Positions 9,018-18,303 of a stretch of DNA of 64,000 nucleotides are shown piece by piece. The stretch is taken from positions 229,018 to 293,017 of the forward strand of contig NZ_KQ948554.1 of the NCBI RefSeq assembly GCF_001514125.1, read 5' to 3'. The notes under the pieces were generated by a model. It was given only the letters and a program-made list of their open reading frames with translations. It had not been told where the DNA came from and made no database searches. How positions within the stretch are numbered: position 1 is the stretch's first letter; each line of letters starts with the position of its first letter. This DNA comes from Streptomyces longwoodensis (GTDB taxonomy: Bacteria > Actinomycetota > Actinomycetes > Streptomycetales > Streptomycetaceae). Made by a program: the position numbers and the translations under genes.

Positions 9018-9159
9018 CGGCCTCGTGGCCGTCCGGGAAGCGGACGCGGTAGGGCGGGGTGCCCGCCGTGCCCATCACTTCGACGACTTGCGAGACCTGG
9101 TCGTGCTGACCGACCACCCTGCCGTGCTGGACGAGCTGGTCGCCCACCGATGCGCGCAT
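8956..9159 (-). CDS. DUF1918 domain protein (67 aa)
   Basis: Small protein matching the DUF1918 pattern: MRASVGDQLVQHGRVVGQHD, then a valine-rich strand, then GTPPYRVRFPDGHEAVMSPG, which reads as an SH3-like small beta-barrel. Actinobacteria carry many copies; the function is unknown. Its 3' end runs 62 bp into the convergent GHL10-like gene. The strength of the motif is what separates it from an antisense shadow. Confidence 0.8.
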   Translation of the reverse strand: MRASVGDQLVQHGRVVGQHDQVSQVVEVMGTAGTPPYRVRFPDGHEAVMSPGPDCEVRHPEQAQQHP

Positions 9160-9238
9160 CTGCCGGCCCTCCTCATGTGTGCGGCGCCGGGTGTGCCGCC
9201 GGGTGCCGCCGGGAACCCCGGGTACGCGCCCCGGCCGC

Positions 9239-10154
<916 letters not shown>

Positions 10155-10156
<2 letters not shown>

Positions 10157-11636
10157 GCATGAGCGTAGCAGTGTGGCTGACCTGGCGAACCAGCTGCGCC
10201 GGGAACTGGACCGCTACTCGCCGGGTGGAAAGCTCCCGTCGAGCCGGGCCCTCGTCGACCGCTTCCGGGTGAGCCCCGTGACCGTGTCCCGGGCACTGGC
10301 CCAGCTGGCCGCCGAGGGGCTGGTGGTCACCCGGCCCGGCGCGGGCGCCTTCCGCGCGCGGCCCCGCCCGGCCGCGACGCCCGCCGGGGACACCTCCTGG
10401 CAGGAGGTCGCGCTGAGCGCCGACGGCGCCGCCGACCTCGTCCCGCGCTCGGTGGACGCCGACGGCGTGACCGTGTCGCTGGCCGCACCGCCGCCCGGCG
10501 TGATCGAGTTCAACGGCGGCTACCTGCACCCCTCCCTCCAGCCGGAGCGCGCGATGGCGGCGGCGCTGGCCCGGGCCGGCCGGCGGCCCGGGGCGTGGGG
10601 CAGGCCGCCCATGGAGGGGCTGCCCGAGCTGCGCGAGTGGTTCGCGCGGACCGTGGGCGGCTCGGTGACCGCCGCCGAGGTGCTGGTCGCGGCGGGCGGG
10701 CAGTCGGCGCTCACCACCGCCCTGCGCGCGCTCGCCCCGCCCGGCGCACCGGTCCTGGTCGAGTCGCCGACCTACCCCGGCATGCTCGCCATCGCCCGCT
10801 CGGCGGGACTGCGCCCGGTCCCGGTGCCGGTCGACGCGGACGGCGTGCGGCCCGCGCTGCTCGCCGACGCCCTCCACGCCACCGGGGCCCGCGTCCTGGT
10901 CTGCCAGCCGCTGTTCCAGAACCCCACCGGCGCGGTCCTGGCCCCGGCCCGCCGCGCCGAGGTCCTGCGCATCGCGCGCGAGGCGGGCGCCTTCGTCGTC
11001 GAGGACGACTTCGTGCGCCGCCTCGCCCACGAGGACGCCGGGCCGCTGCCCCGCCCCCTCGTGGCCGACGACCCCGACGGAGTCGTCGTCCACGTCGGGT
11101 CCCTGACCAAGGCCACCTCGCCGAGCTTCCGGGTCAGCGCCCTGGTCGCCCGCGGGCCCGTGCTCCAACGGCTGCGCGCCATCCAGGTCGTGGACACGTT
11201 CTTCGTGCCGCGGCCGCTGCAGGAGGCCGCGCTGGAACTCGTCGGCTCGCCCGCCTGGCCCCGCCACCTGCGCGCCATCGCCACCGCGCTGAAGTCCCGC
11301 CGCGACACGATGACCGCGGCCCTGGCCCTGCACCTGCCCGAACTCGCCCTGCCGCACGTCCCGTCCGGCGGCTACCACCTGTGGCTGCGGCTGCCGGACG
11401 GCACCGACGAGTCCGCCGTCACCGCGGCCGCCCTGCGCGCCGGCGTCGCCCTCACCCCGGGCCGGCCCTACTTCAGCGCCGAACCCCCGGCCGCCCACCT
11501 GCGGTTGAGCTTCGCGGCCGTCGCGGGGGAGGGCGAGATCACCGAGGGCGTACGACGCCTGCGCGCGGCCTGCGACGAGGCGCTGCCGCAAACCGTTCGA
11601 CACGACGGACCCGCCCCTGAGAGGTTCCAGCCATGA
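10155..11636 (+). CDS. MocR/GntR-family regulator with aminotransferase domain
   Basis: 493-aa fusion. Residues 1-75 form a GntR winged helix (LANQLRRELDRYSPGGKLPS, then FRVSPVTVSRALAQLAAEG). The remainder is a fold-type I aminotransferase domain whose PLP lysine is K319 in VGSLTKATSPSFRVSAL. MocR proteins sense PLP or an amino-PLP adduct and usually control a divergent neighbour; the divergent EamA transporter is the obvious candidate. ATG 10155 overlaps the start codon of that gene, and the message looks leaderless. The downstream GNAT gene overlaps by 4 bp and is probably co-transcribed. Confidence 0.9.
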
Positions 11637-12103
11637 CCGACACCCCGCCGCTCGCCGACGGCTACGAGATCTCCACCGACCCCGCCCGCGTCGACGCCGA
11701 GCGCGTCCACCACTGGCTGTCCACCGACGCGTACTGGGCGATCGGGCGCGACCGGGACAAGCAGGACCGGGCCATCGCCGGGTCGCTGAACTACGGCGTG
11801 TACGACACGGCGTCCGGCGAGCAGGTGGCGTACGCGCGCGTGGTGACCGACCGGGCCACCTTCGCCTGGCTGTGCGACGTCTACGTGGACCGGTCCGTGC
11901 GCGGCAAGGGCCTCGGCACGGCCCTCGTCGCCGCCATACGCGACGAGATGGAACCGCTCGGGCTGCGCCGGATGCTGCTCGCCACGCACGACGCGCACGG
12001 GGTGTACCGGAAGGTGGGCTTCGCGCCGCTGGAGGTGCCGGAGCGGTGGATGGCGCTGGTCTTCGAGCCGCCCGTTTCCGGCGGGATGCCGGGCTCGTCC
12101 TGA
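11633..12103 (+). CDS. GNAT-family N-acetyltransferase
   Basis: 156-aa acetyl-CoA-dependent acyltransferase. The acetyl-CoA binding motif is RSVRGKGLGTALVAAIRDEM, following the WLCDVYVD strand, and the C-terminal YRKVGFAPLE is typical. It overlaps the MocR stop by ATGA, so it is translationally coupled; the substrate may be related to the cargo of the EamA transporter (inference). Confidence 0.87.
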   Translation: MTDTPPLADGYEISTDPARVDAERVHHWLSTDAYWAIGRDRDKQDRAIAGSLNYGVYDTASGEQVAYARVVTDRATFAWLCDVYVDRSVRGKGLGTALVAAIRDEMEPLGLRRMLLATHDAHGVYRKVGFAPLEVPERWMALVFEPPVSGGMPGSS

Positions 12104-12187
12104 CTGGCGGGTAAGTTTTCGGGCACCTTCCGTGAATGCGCGCGAACAAGCCTTGACCTGCCCAGTTCGCGGGCAGACCATCCACGC

Positions 12188-12781
12188 ATGGCTCTTCGGG
12201 TGACGTTCGTCGCCGCCGCGCGCAGCACGCCCGCGCTGGCGGAGCGCTTCCAGGACGACCGGCCGCTGGACCAGGCGGGCTGGGAGGAGGTGCAGCGCGC
12301 CGCCGGCGAGCTGATCCCGCTCGCCGCGGCCGAGCTGCGCTACTGCTCGCCGACCCCGCGCAGCCGCGCGACGGGGGACGCCCTCGGGTACGCCCCGCTG
12401 GTGCAGCTCGCCCTGCGCGACTGCGACATGGGCCGCTGGCAGGGCCTGACCCTCGGCGAGGCGATGGCCCGTGAGCCGGAGGCGGTGGACGCCTGGCTGG
12501 CCGACCCGCGCTCCGCCCCGCACGGCGGCGAGCCGCTGCTCGCGTTCATCGCGCGGGTCGGCGGCTGGCTCGACACCCGGCCGGTGGAGGACGGCGGCCG
12601 GATCGTCGCCGTCGCGGAACCCTCGGTGATCCGCGCCGCCCTGGTCTACGCGCTGATGGCACCCCCGGCGACGTACTGGAACCTCGACGTGCGCCCCCTG
12701 TCGACGACCACGGTCACGGGACGGGGCGGCCGGTGGAACCTGCGGTTCGACGGGGTGGCGGGGGAGACGCTGCGGGCGTAG
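12188..12781 (+). CDS. Histidine-phosphatase-fold protein lacking catalytic histidines
   Basis: 197-aa protein aligned by eye to phosphoglycerate-mutase-like phosphatases: CSPTPRSRATGDAL corresponds to the conserved second-Arg loop, DMGRWQGLTLGEA to the acid region, and GGEPLLAFIARV to the GGES-type helix. The RHG that carries the phosphorylated His reads AAR (about residues 9-11), and the SHGG preceding the last strand reads AEPS (VAEPSVIRAAL). Both catalytic histidines are therefore missing, suggesting a binding or regulatory role. A TTGACC and a CTGCCC/GGGCAG inverted repeat lie just upstream (12153-12176). It converges on the DUF6314 gene. Confidence 0.8.
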   Translation: MALRVTFVAAARSTPALAERFQDDRPLDQAGWEEVQRAAGELIPLAAAELRYCSPTPRSRATGDALGYAPLVQLALRDCDMGRWQGLTLGEAMAREPEAVDAWLADPRSAPHGGEPLLAFIARVGGWLDTRPVEDGGRIVAVAEPSVIRAALVYALMAPPATYWNLDVRPLSTTTVTGRGGRWNLRFDGVAGETLRA

Positions 12782-12785
12782 GCCC

Positions 12786-13256
12786 TCAGCGGCCCGGCGG
12801 GCCCTGTGCGCGGGTGTAGTGGGTCGTCAGGATCAGATCCTTGGCCGGGCCGCGCACCCGCCACACCGTGCGCCAGCGGTCGGCGTCCAGGGCGGTGAAC
12901 TCGCCGCGGTACAGGTCGGCCGAGCACGGGTGGTCGGCGACGTGGTGGCCGCGCGTGAGGTCCAGGTCGTGGAAGAAGCGGTCGTCGGCGAAGCGCACCT
13001 CGGCGGTGCCGGGCACCGGGCCGGGCAGGAAGCGCAGGGTGCGCTCGGCGGGCCGCGCGACGGACCGCCAGGTGAAGGTGCCGCGCTCCTCGTGCAGCAG
13101 CCCGCCGTCGTGTCCCGCCGGCGGCCGGAACACGGTGGTCCCGTCGAACGAGCCTTCGTCCCCGCTCGCCAGATCCCGAGCGACCCGCCGCACGCGCCAG
13201 CCACCGGCCAGATAGCCCAGCACATCGTCCACGGGCCAGAAGTCGCCCACCGTCAC
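12786..13256 (-). CDS. DUF6314 family protein
   Basis: 156-aa conserved protein. Recognised by the FWPVDDVLGYLAGGWRVRR opening, the FHDLDL strand and the HPCSADLYRGEF motif with a late WRVRGPAKDL strand, which together suggest a small beta-barrel resembling lipocalin-like folds. No enzymatic role is known to me. No signal peptide. It ends 4 bp from the convergent upstream gene. Confidence 0.75.
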   Translation of the reverse strand: MTVGDFWPVDDVLGYLAGGWRVRRVARDLASGDEGSFDGTTVFRPPAGHDGGLLHEERGTFTWRSVARPAERTLRFLPGPVPGTAEVRFADDRFFHDLDLTRGHHVADHPCSADLYRGEFTALDADRWRTVWRVRGPAKDLILTTHYTRAQGPPGR

Positions 13257-13414
13257 TCGCTCCCTGACCTCATACCGTCCCGCTCAACCCCATGCCCCAT
13301 GGACGCCACTCCGCCCTGCCCCTATTTTGCCGTTCGCAGGTCTGGCCACTGTGCGGGACCGATGATCGGCCATCGGGCTGTGCCGTCATTTTCTGGAAGG
13401 CGAAGCCAGCGCGG

Positions 13415-13900
13415 TCAGTCCGTGACGCCTTCCAGCGGGAGACGGTCTCGGTAGTACTCCGATTCCAGCCACTCCTCCCTCACGAAGAGCGGGCGCGTGA
13501 GCCACGCTTCCCCGACCCTCTGTGGACGCAGGAGGATTCCCAGATCGGTCAGGGAAAGCGACCCGTCAGAGGTGAACAGGATGCAGTGCCCATGCTCGGC
13601 AGCCTGGTCCAGGAGGAACTGTTGGCCTTGTCCGTGGTCGCTCCCTGCCAGTGGGAAGCCGGCCAGGAAGACCTGCGGACCGACGACCGCATCCAATGCG
13701 ACGCACGCAAGCTTGCCCGCGTCGTAGAACGCCTTCACTCCGTTCGGGAGGTTGTGCTGCTCGTACAGACCGTCCATGTGGAGCTGCGGCTCGGGAACCA
13801 GGAGGGTCTCGGCGACCTCGGCCGGAGACATCCTGAAGCGCAGCGGTCCCACACCGGTGTCGGACGGCTCCCAGCACTCCCGTTCACCGTCTGCGCTCAT
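13415..13900 (-). CDS. Conserved hypothetical protein (161 aa)
   Basis: Not assigned to a named family. The sequence has a GVGPLRFRMSPAEVAETL motif common at the start of small actinobacterial proteins of unknown function, followed by mixed alpha/beta segments and a C-terminal Tyr/Glu-rich tail (REEWLESEYYRDRLPLEG). ATG 13900 is chosen because it overlaps the stop of the beta-propeller gene (ATGA), indicating coupled translation. No signal peptide or membrane segment. It may act with the propeller protein; an immunity-like role is only a guess. Confidence 0.65.
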   Translation of the reverse strand: MSADGERECWEPSDTGVGPLRFRMSPAEVAETLLVPEPQLHMDGLYEQHNLPNGVKAFYDAGKLACVALDAVVGPQVFLAGFPLAGSDHGQGQQFLLDQAAEHGHCILFTSDGSLSLTDLGILLRPQRVGEAWLTRPLFVREEWLESEYYRDRLPLEGVTD

Positions 13901-15219
13901 CCGTCCACCCCTGACCCTGACCGGGGCACGTCCGTACCAGTCGTGGTTCCACCGTCGCGATGCAGCTGTGCCGTGTTGATGGCGGCTTGCAACTGAAGCC
14001 ACGTGGGATCCGTTGAGCTGGCAGTGGTCGTCGTCGCCAGATCGTCGGCTTCCCAAGTGCGGGTCCCGTCGGTCAGGACGAGGTGGGTCTCCCAGTCGTC
14101 GCCGTCGTCCGGGAGTTCGGCCGTGGTCTCCAGGAACGCCTCGGCTGTGGCTTTTGCGGTGCCCCTGTTGGTGGTGTGGTTCTGCGCGGAGCGGTAGAGC
14201 ACCGACAAGAGCATCAGGTTCCCTCCGCTGCCGGCGACCAGGAGTTCACCGGTGGCTGTGGCGGCCAGTGCGGACACTCGCGTTCCGGTCAGTACGTCGT
14301 GCTCGACCGCTTGCCGGGTTTCGAGGTCCACCTCGATCAGCGCTCCCGTGGGCTCGGCGATCCACAGCACGTCCGGTCGCGAGCCGAAGGCGATGTTCTG
14401 ACGCGCCCAGGACCGCATCTGGTCGAGCCACTCCTGCGGGTACGGGTAGCCGGGACTCGGGTCACCGAGGGTGGTGGCCAGAACCCGGCGCAACGAAGGC
14501 AACTCGAAGACCTCCACCGAGTTGTCGTACGCGTTGCCACGGACCGCGATATGACGTCCGTCCGCGCTGAAGAGCGGAGTACCGTAGCCGTCGCAGTCCA
14601 GGATCAGCGCCCGGCGGAGTGGCCGCATCACGGCAGGTGCGGTCCCCTGATCGACACGCGCGAAGAGGCAGTACGTCGCCCCCTGGTCACTGGCGAGCGT
14701 GGCGACGAGTCCGCCGCCGGGATGCTCCGCGACTCCCGTGTCCCACCGGGGACCGGCGCCGATGGTTCCGGAGCCGAGATCGAGGACGTCCGAGCTCTCC
14801 CACGCCTCGCCTTCGTCGCGTGCGGACGGTGAGCCCCACAGGGTCCGCCCGTCCGGACTGAAAGCGAGACTGCGGTACGAGGCCGTGGCTGGAGCGCCTT
14901 CCGGCTCGGAGATTCCCGTGGGAGTCCACTGGCGCAGCCCGTCTTCCCCTGCCACGACCAGCAGTGGCTGCTCCGGATGCCACGCGACGGCAGGCGTCCG
15001 CCCCGCCCGCTCCCACCCGAAGGCGTCTCCGTAGGGCGTCGACGTGAGGCCCACGGAGCCGAGTGCGCGGAGCCGCCCCTCGCCGCAGTCCCAGATGTGG
15101 ACGGCCGGGCGCTCGGAGTCCGAGCACGCCACCAGCGGAAGCCGCGGATGACAGCTCAGCCGTTCGACAGAGCCGTCGCCGCCGACGTGCCCACGAGCCA
15201 CCACCTCAAGATCAGTCAC
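13897..15219 (-). CDS. Beta-propeller (WD40-like) protein
   Basis: About 440 aa without a signal peptide. Repeated blades are visible: CHPRLPLVACSDSERPAVHI followed by WD, then AWHPEQPLLVVAGEDGLRQW, LAFSPDGRTLWGSPSA, FSADGRHIAVRG and a later GELLVAGSGGNLMLLSVLY, each of the kind seen in WD40/YncE-like propellers. Such proteins are scaffolds for protein contacts. GTG 15219 gives a start just before the first blade (TDLEVVARGHV); GTG 15249 is possible and neither has a strong ribosome site. It overlaps the next gene by 4 bp. The region looks less G+C-biased than its surroundings. Confidence 0.65.
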   Translation of the reverse strand: MTDLEVVARGHVGGDGSVERLSCHPRLPLVACSDSERPAVHIWDCGEGRLRALGSVGLTSTPYGDAFGWERAGRTPAVAWHPEQPLLVVAGEDGLRQWTPTGISEPEGAPATASYRSLAFSPDGRTLWGSPSARDEGEAWESSDVLDLGSGTIGAGPRWDTGVAEHPGGGLVATLASDQGATYCLFARVDQGTAPAVMRPLRRALILDCDGYGTPLFSADGRHIAVRGNAYDNSVEVFELPSLRRVLATTLGDPSPGYPYPQEWLDQMRSWARQNIAFGSRPDVLWIAEPTGALIEVDLETRQAVEHDVLTGTRVSALAATATGELLVAGSGGNLMLLSVLYRSAQNHTTNRGTAKATAEAFLETTAELPDDGDDWETHLVLTDGTRTWEADDLATTTTASSTDPTWLQLQAAINTAQLHRDGGTTTGTDVPRSGSGVDG

Positions 15220-15444
15220 TCCGGCACCGTAGTGCTCGCGTGCCCTCACGGGCGAGGCCTCACGGGTCCTCAGTCACCGTGAGGGAGCACGGCCCGTCCT
15301 CACCTGCTGATCAACCAATGAAACCCACTCGACTCGCTCAACCCACTGACGAGATCATGGACAGATGCCGTCGACCGAATCAGCAGCCCGCCGGCTTCAG
15401 GATCGCGCAGCTCTCTGGAGCATGGGCGAGATCACGGCTCGTGG

Positions 15445-16983
15445 CTACTCGTCCTGCACCGGATTCTTCTCGTTGTCAGTCACGCGGCCGACCCAGGTAT
15501 GAGAGGTGCGGGCCTGGGCGTGCGACAGGGCGATACGGCGGCGCCTGAGATCGACATCGACGATCTTGACGCTGAGGGTGTCGCCGACCGCGACGACGTC
15601 TCTGAGCGACTCATCCAGCTCACTGGTGTGCACGAGCCCCTGGAAGCCGTCCTCTCGGTCCTCGATGCGGACGAAGACTCCGAACGGCACGATCTTGGTG
15701 ACCGGCCCGATGGCCACCTCACCGATCCTCTGCGCCACCTGCGGCCAGGGGTCTTCCTGCACTGCTCGGAGCGACAGGGGTACCCGTTCGCTGATCATGT
15801 CGACGTCGAGGATCTCGGCTGTGATCTCCTGGCCGACGCTGACGACGTCAGAGGGGTGGTCGAAGGGGCGCCAGGACAGCTCTGGGATGTTGATCATCGC
15901 GGTGAAGCCGCCGATGTCCACGAAGGTGACGCCGAAGCCCGCGATGGTCGTGACCGTGCCAGTGACGACCTGACCGCGCCGCAAGGTCTTCAGGATGGCC
16001 CAGTCCCGGTCGCTGGGCGTTGGCTCGGTCTGCCAGCGAGCGCGTAGAACGCCGTCGCTGTCGGGAAGCACAGCGGTGAACAGCGGAAGATCCTCGCCGG
16101 CATACAGGGATACGACGCCGGCAGCACGCGCGGTGGCGAGCCGGGAGGTCACTGCCTCGAACTGGGTCTCGTCCACAACCATGCTCGTGATCTGCCCGTT
16201 CTCGTCTTCCCGGACGATCTTCAGGAGGCCTTCGTCGGGCAGGGCGGCCACGGCCGTGTCGATGTCAGTGAGCAGGTCCGGCCAGATTGCCAGCTGTGCG
16301 CGTGGGGCCAGCCGGGAGCGCACGGTCTCGATGTTGTGGCGGGTCAGGCGGGGCCAGCGGGAGGCGTTGACGGCGAAGACCTCCTCCAGGAACACCGCGT
16401 GGTGGGCACTGACGGTCCAGTGCAGGCGGGCCCAGAAGTCGGCGTCGGCCGGGCGCTGCACGTACGCGGGGTCCTCGGGAACGAAGTCGTACGGCGAGGC
16501 GTCCAGGCGTTCCGGGAACAGGCCGAGCGCGCGGGTGCGGGCCAGTGCGGTCCCGCAGGATTGGTTGCTGCCGATGTAGATGTATTGGTCCCAACCCACG
16601 TGCAGGGTGAACACGTCTCCCACCTCCAGCCGACACCAGGCGCCCTGATCGCGGAGCATGGTCCGGACGAGTTCCAGGGCGACGGGCAGCGAGACCTCGG
16701 CCCCGTCGTGGTAGCCGGTGAGGTCCGACGGGAACAGCTCACCGAGGCCGTGCGCCGCGACCGCGGGCGCCGCACCGAAGTGGACGAAGCCGGTGACCGC
16801 AGGTTCACGGATCTCCAGCCGGTCGACGTCCGAGGCCTCCGCGAAGGCGCTGATCGCTACTAGGTACGCCGCTTCGACAGGTCCGCGGTCGCTGACCGTG
16901 TCCCGGGTGCCGGTGTAGTGACCGTGCTCGTTGCGGTCGGCGGGGTCGTAGTGGCTGATCCGATAAACGAAGGGGGGCGGCAC
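15445..16983 (-). CDS. Protein with two C-terminal S1 RNA-binding domains
   Basis: 512 aa. The GTG at 16983 has an AGGGAG ribosome site; the frame is open further upstream but without support. Residues 335-410 and 420-490 are two S1 domains (RRGQVVTGTVTTIAGFGVTF and GPVTKIVPFGVFVRIEDRED as starts; a D-V-D strand closes each). The first 330 residues are unfamiliar: TGTRDTVSDRGPVEAAYLVA, then an acidic, aromatic-rich region with SNQSCGTALARTRALGLFPE. It is not ribosomal protein S1 itself, which has more repeats. It may bind RNA or ribosomes with the N-terminal domain as effector; function unknown. It lies upstream of, and divergent from, argC. Confidence 0.72.
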   Translation of the reverse strand: MPPPFVYRISHYDPADRNEHGHYTGTRDTVSDRGPVEAAYLVAISAFAEASDVDRLEIREPAVTGFVHFGAAPAVAAHGLGELFPSDLTGYHDGAEVSLPVALELVRTMLRDQGAWCRLEVGDVFTLHVGWDQYIYIGSNQSCGTALARTRALGLFPERLDASPYDFVPEDPAYVQRPADADFWARLHWTVSAHHAVFLEEVFAVNASRWPRLTRHNIETVRSRLAPRAQLAIWPDLLTDIDTAVAALPDEGLLKIVREDENGQITSMVVDETQFEAVTSRLATARAAGVVSLYAGEDLPLFTAVLPDSDGVLRARWQTEPTPSDRDWAILKTLRRGQVVTGTVTTIAGFGVTFVDIGGFTAMINIPELSWRPFDHPSDVVSVGQEITAEILDVDMISERVPLSLRAVQEDPWPQVAQRIGEVAIGPVTKIVPFGVFVRIEDREDGFQGLVHTSELDESLRDVVAVGDTLSVKIVDVDLRRRRIALSHAQARTSHTWVGRVTDNEKNPVQDE

Positions 16984-17130
16984 AGTGCTCCCTGAACGGG
17001 CGGAAAGGGGCGGGCGCGGTTGCCGTTCCGGATCGCCTGACCGGAAGCCCGATCCGCATCGTACGGAAGCGAGGTGCGGGGCCGAACCCGTTGCACACCC
17101 GACGCCGCACCGCATACCCATCCACCCGCA

Positions 17131-17167
17131 TTGCATAAACGTACATGGCAACGTATAGTCATGCCAT
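17131..17167 (+). promoter_or_regulatory. argC promoter overlapped by ARG-box-like sequences
   Basis: TTGCAT (17131-17136) and TATAGT (17154-17159) are spaced 17 bp, a good -35/-10 pair. The same stretch holds TTGCATaaacgtacATGGCAA and GGCA-n11-TGCC, imperfect palindromes resembling the TGCAT/ATGCA arms of streptomycete ARG boxes. ArgR bound here would block RNA polymerase when arginine is abundant. Confidence 0.7.
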
Positions 17168-17182
17168 CGCAGAGGAGGAGCA

Positions 17183-18211
17183 ATGGCGGTACGTGCGGCA
17201 GTGGCCGGGGCGAGTGGGTATGCGGGTGGTGAGGTGCTGCGGCTGCTGCTCTCGCATCCCGAGGTCGAGATCGGTGCCCTGACCGGCAATTCCAACGCGG
17301 GCCAGACGCTCGGCGCGCTCCAGCCGCACCTGCTGCCGTTGGCCGGGCGGGTGCTGGAGGAGACCACCGCCGAGGTGCTCGCCGGGCACGACGTCGTCTT
17401 CCTCGCCCTGCCGCACGGCCAGTCCGCCGCCGTCGCCGAGCAGCTCGGCCCCGACGTGCTGGTCGTCGACATGGGCGCCGACTTCCGGCTGCGGGACGCG
17501 GCCGACTGGGAGCGGTTCTACGGCTCCGCGCACGCCGGCACCTGGCCCTACGGCCTCCCCGAACTGCCGGGCGGCCGCGCCGCGCTGGAGGGGTCCAAGC
17601 GCATCGCGGTCCCCGGTTGCTACCCCACCGCGGCCACCCTCGCCCTCTTCCCCGCCTACGCGGCCGGGCTCGCCGAGGCCGAGGCCGTGATCGTCGCCGC
17701 GTCCGGCACCTCCGGCGCCGGCAAGGCGCCCAAGCCGCACCTGCTGGGCAGCGAGGTCATGGGCTCCATGTCGCCGTACGGCGTCGGCGGCGGCCACCGG
17801 CACACCCCCGAGATGATCCAGAACCTCAGCGGTGTCGCGGGGGAGCGGATCGCCGTGTCGTTCACGCCGACCCTCGCCCCGATGTCCCGCGGCATCCTCG
17901 CCACGTGCAGCGCCAAGGCCGCCCCGGGCGTCACCGCGGACACCCTGCGCGCCGCCTACGAGAAGGCGTACGCCGACGAGCCGTTCGTCCACCTCCTGCC
18001 CGAGGGACAGTGGCCCGCCACAGCGTCCGTCCACGGTTCCAACGCCGTTCAGGTGCAGGTCGCGTACGACGCCGCGGTGCACCGCATCATCGCGATCAGC
18101 GCCCTCGACAACCTCACCAAGGGCACGGCGGGCGGCGCCGTCCAGAGCATGAACATCGCCCTGGGTCTCGACGAGACCACGGGGCTCACCACGATCGGAG
18201 TCGCTCCGTGA
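17183..18211 (+). CDS. argC: N-acetyl-gamma-glutamyl-phosphate reductase
   Basis: 342-aa NADPH-dependent enzyme converting N-acetylglutamyl phosphate to the semialdehyde, third step of arginine synthesis. The N-terminal Rossmann motif is VAGASGYAGGEVLRLL, and the catalytic cysteine sits in VPGCYPTAATLAL (about residue 145). GAGGAG lies 6 nt before the ATG. It is the first gene of an arginine operon under an ARG-box promoter. Its stop overlaps the start of a 31-codon ORF (GTGA), which in turn overlaps argJ. Confidence 0.97.
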   Translation: MAVRAAVAGASGYAGGEVLRLLLSHPEVEIGALTGNSNAGQTLGALQPHLLPLAGRVLEETTAEVLAGHDVVFLALPHGQSAAVAEQLGPDVLVVDMGADFRLRDAADWERFYGSAHAGTWPYGLPELPGGRAALEGSKRIAVPGCYPTAATLALFPAYAAGLAEAEAVIVAASGTSGAGKAPKPHLLGSEVMGSMSPYGVGGGHRHTPEMIQNLSGVAGERIAVSFTPTLAPMSRGILATCSAKAAPGVTADTLRAAYEKAYADEPFVHLLPEGQWPATASVHGSNAVQVQVAYDAAVHRIIAISALDNLTKGTAGGAVQSMNIALGLDETTGLTTIGVAP

Positions 18212-18303
18212 GCGACGCACGTGCAGCCACCGGGCCGCAGACGAAGAAGAAACCGGCAGCGGCGCGCTGCACGGGCGGAGAAGCGAACGAGGAGATGCAG
18301 TGA
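18208..18303 (+). CDS. Small ORF (31 aa) coupled between argC and argJ
   Basis: A GTG at 18208 overlapping the argC stop opens a 31-codon frame whose TGA overlaps the argJ GTG at 18300; both junctions are the 4-bp GTGA. The product would be basic and hydrophilic with a TKKKPAAARC segment and no recognised domain. Without it, ribosomes leaving argC would face an 88-nt gap before argJ, so it may simply carry ribosomes across; it could equally be a fortuitous open frame. The argJ ribosome site (GAGGAG) lies inside it. Confidence 0.4.
   Translation: MSDARAATGPQTKKKPAAARCTGGEANEEMQ

Noticed and set aside
13257..13414. Gene between the DUF6314 and 161-aa genes
   Set aside because: Open frames there are short continuations of shadows without start signals; the segment more likely holds the DUF6314 promoter.
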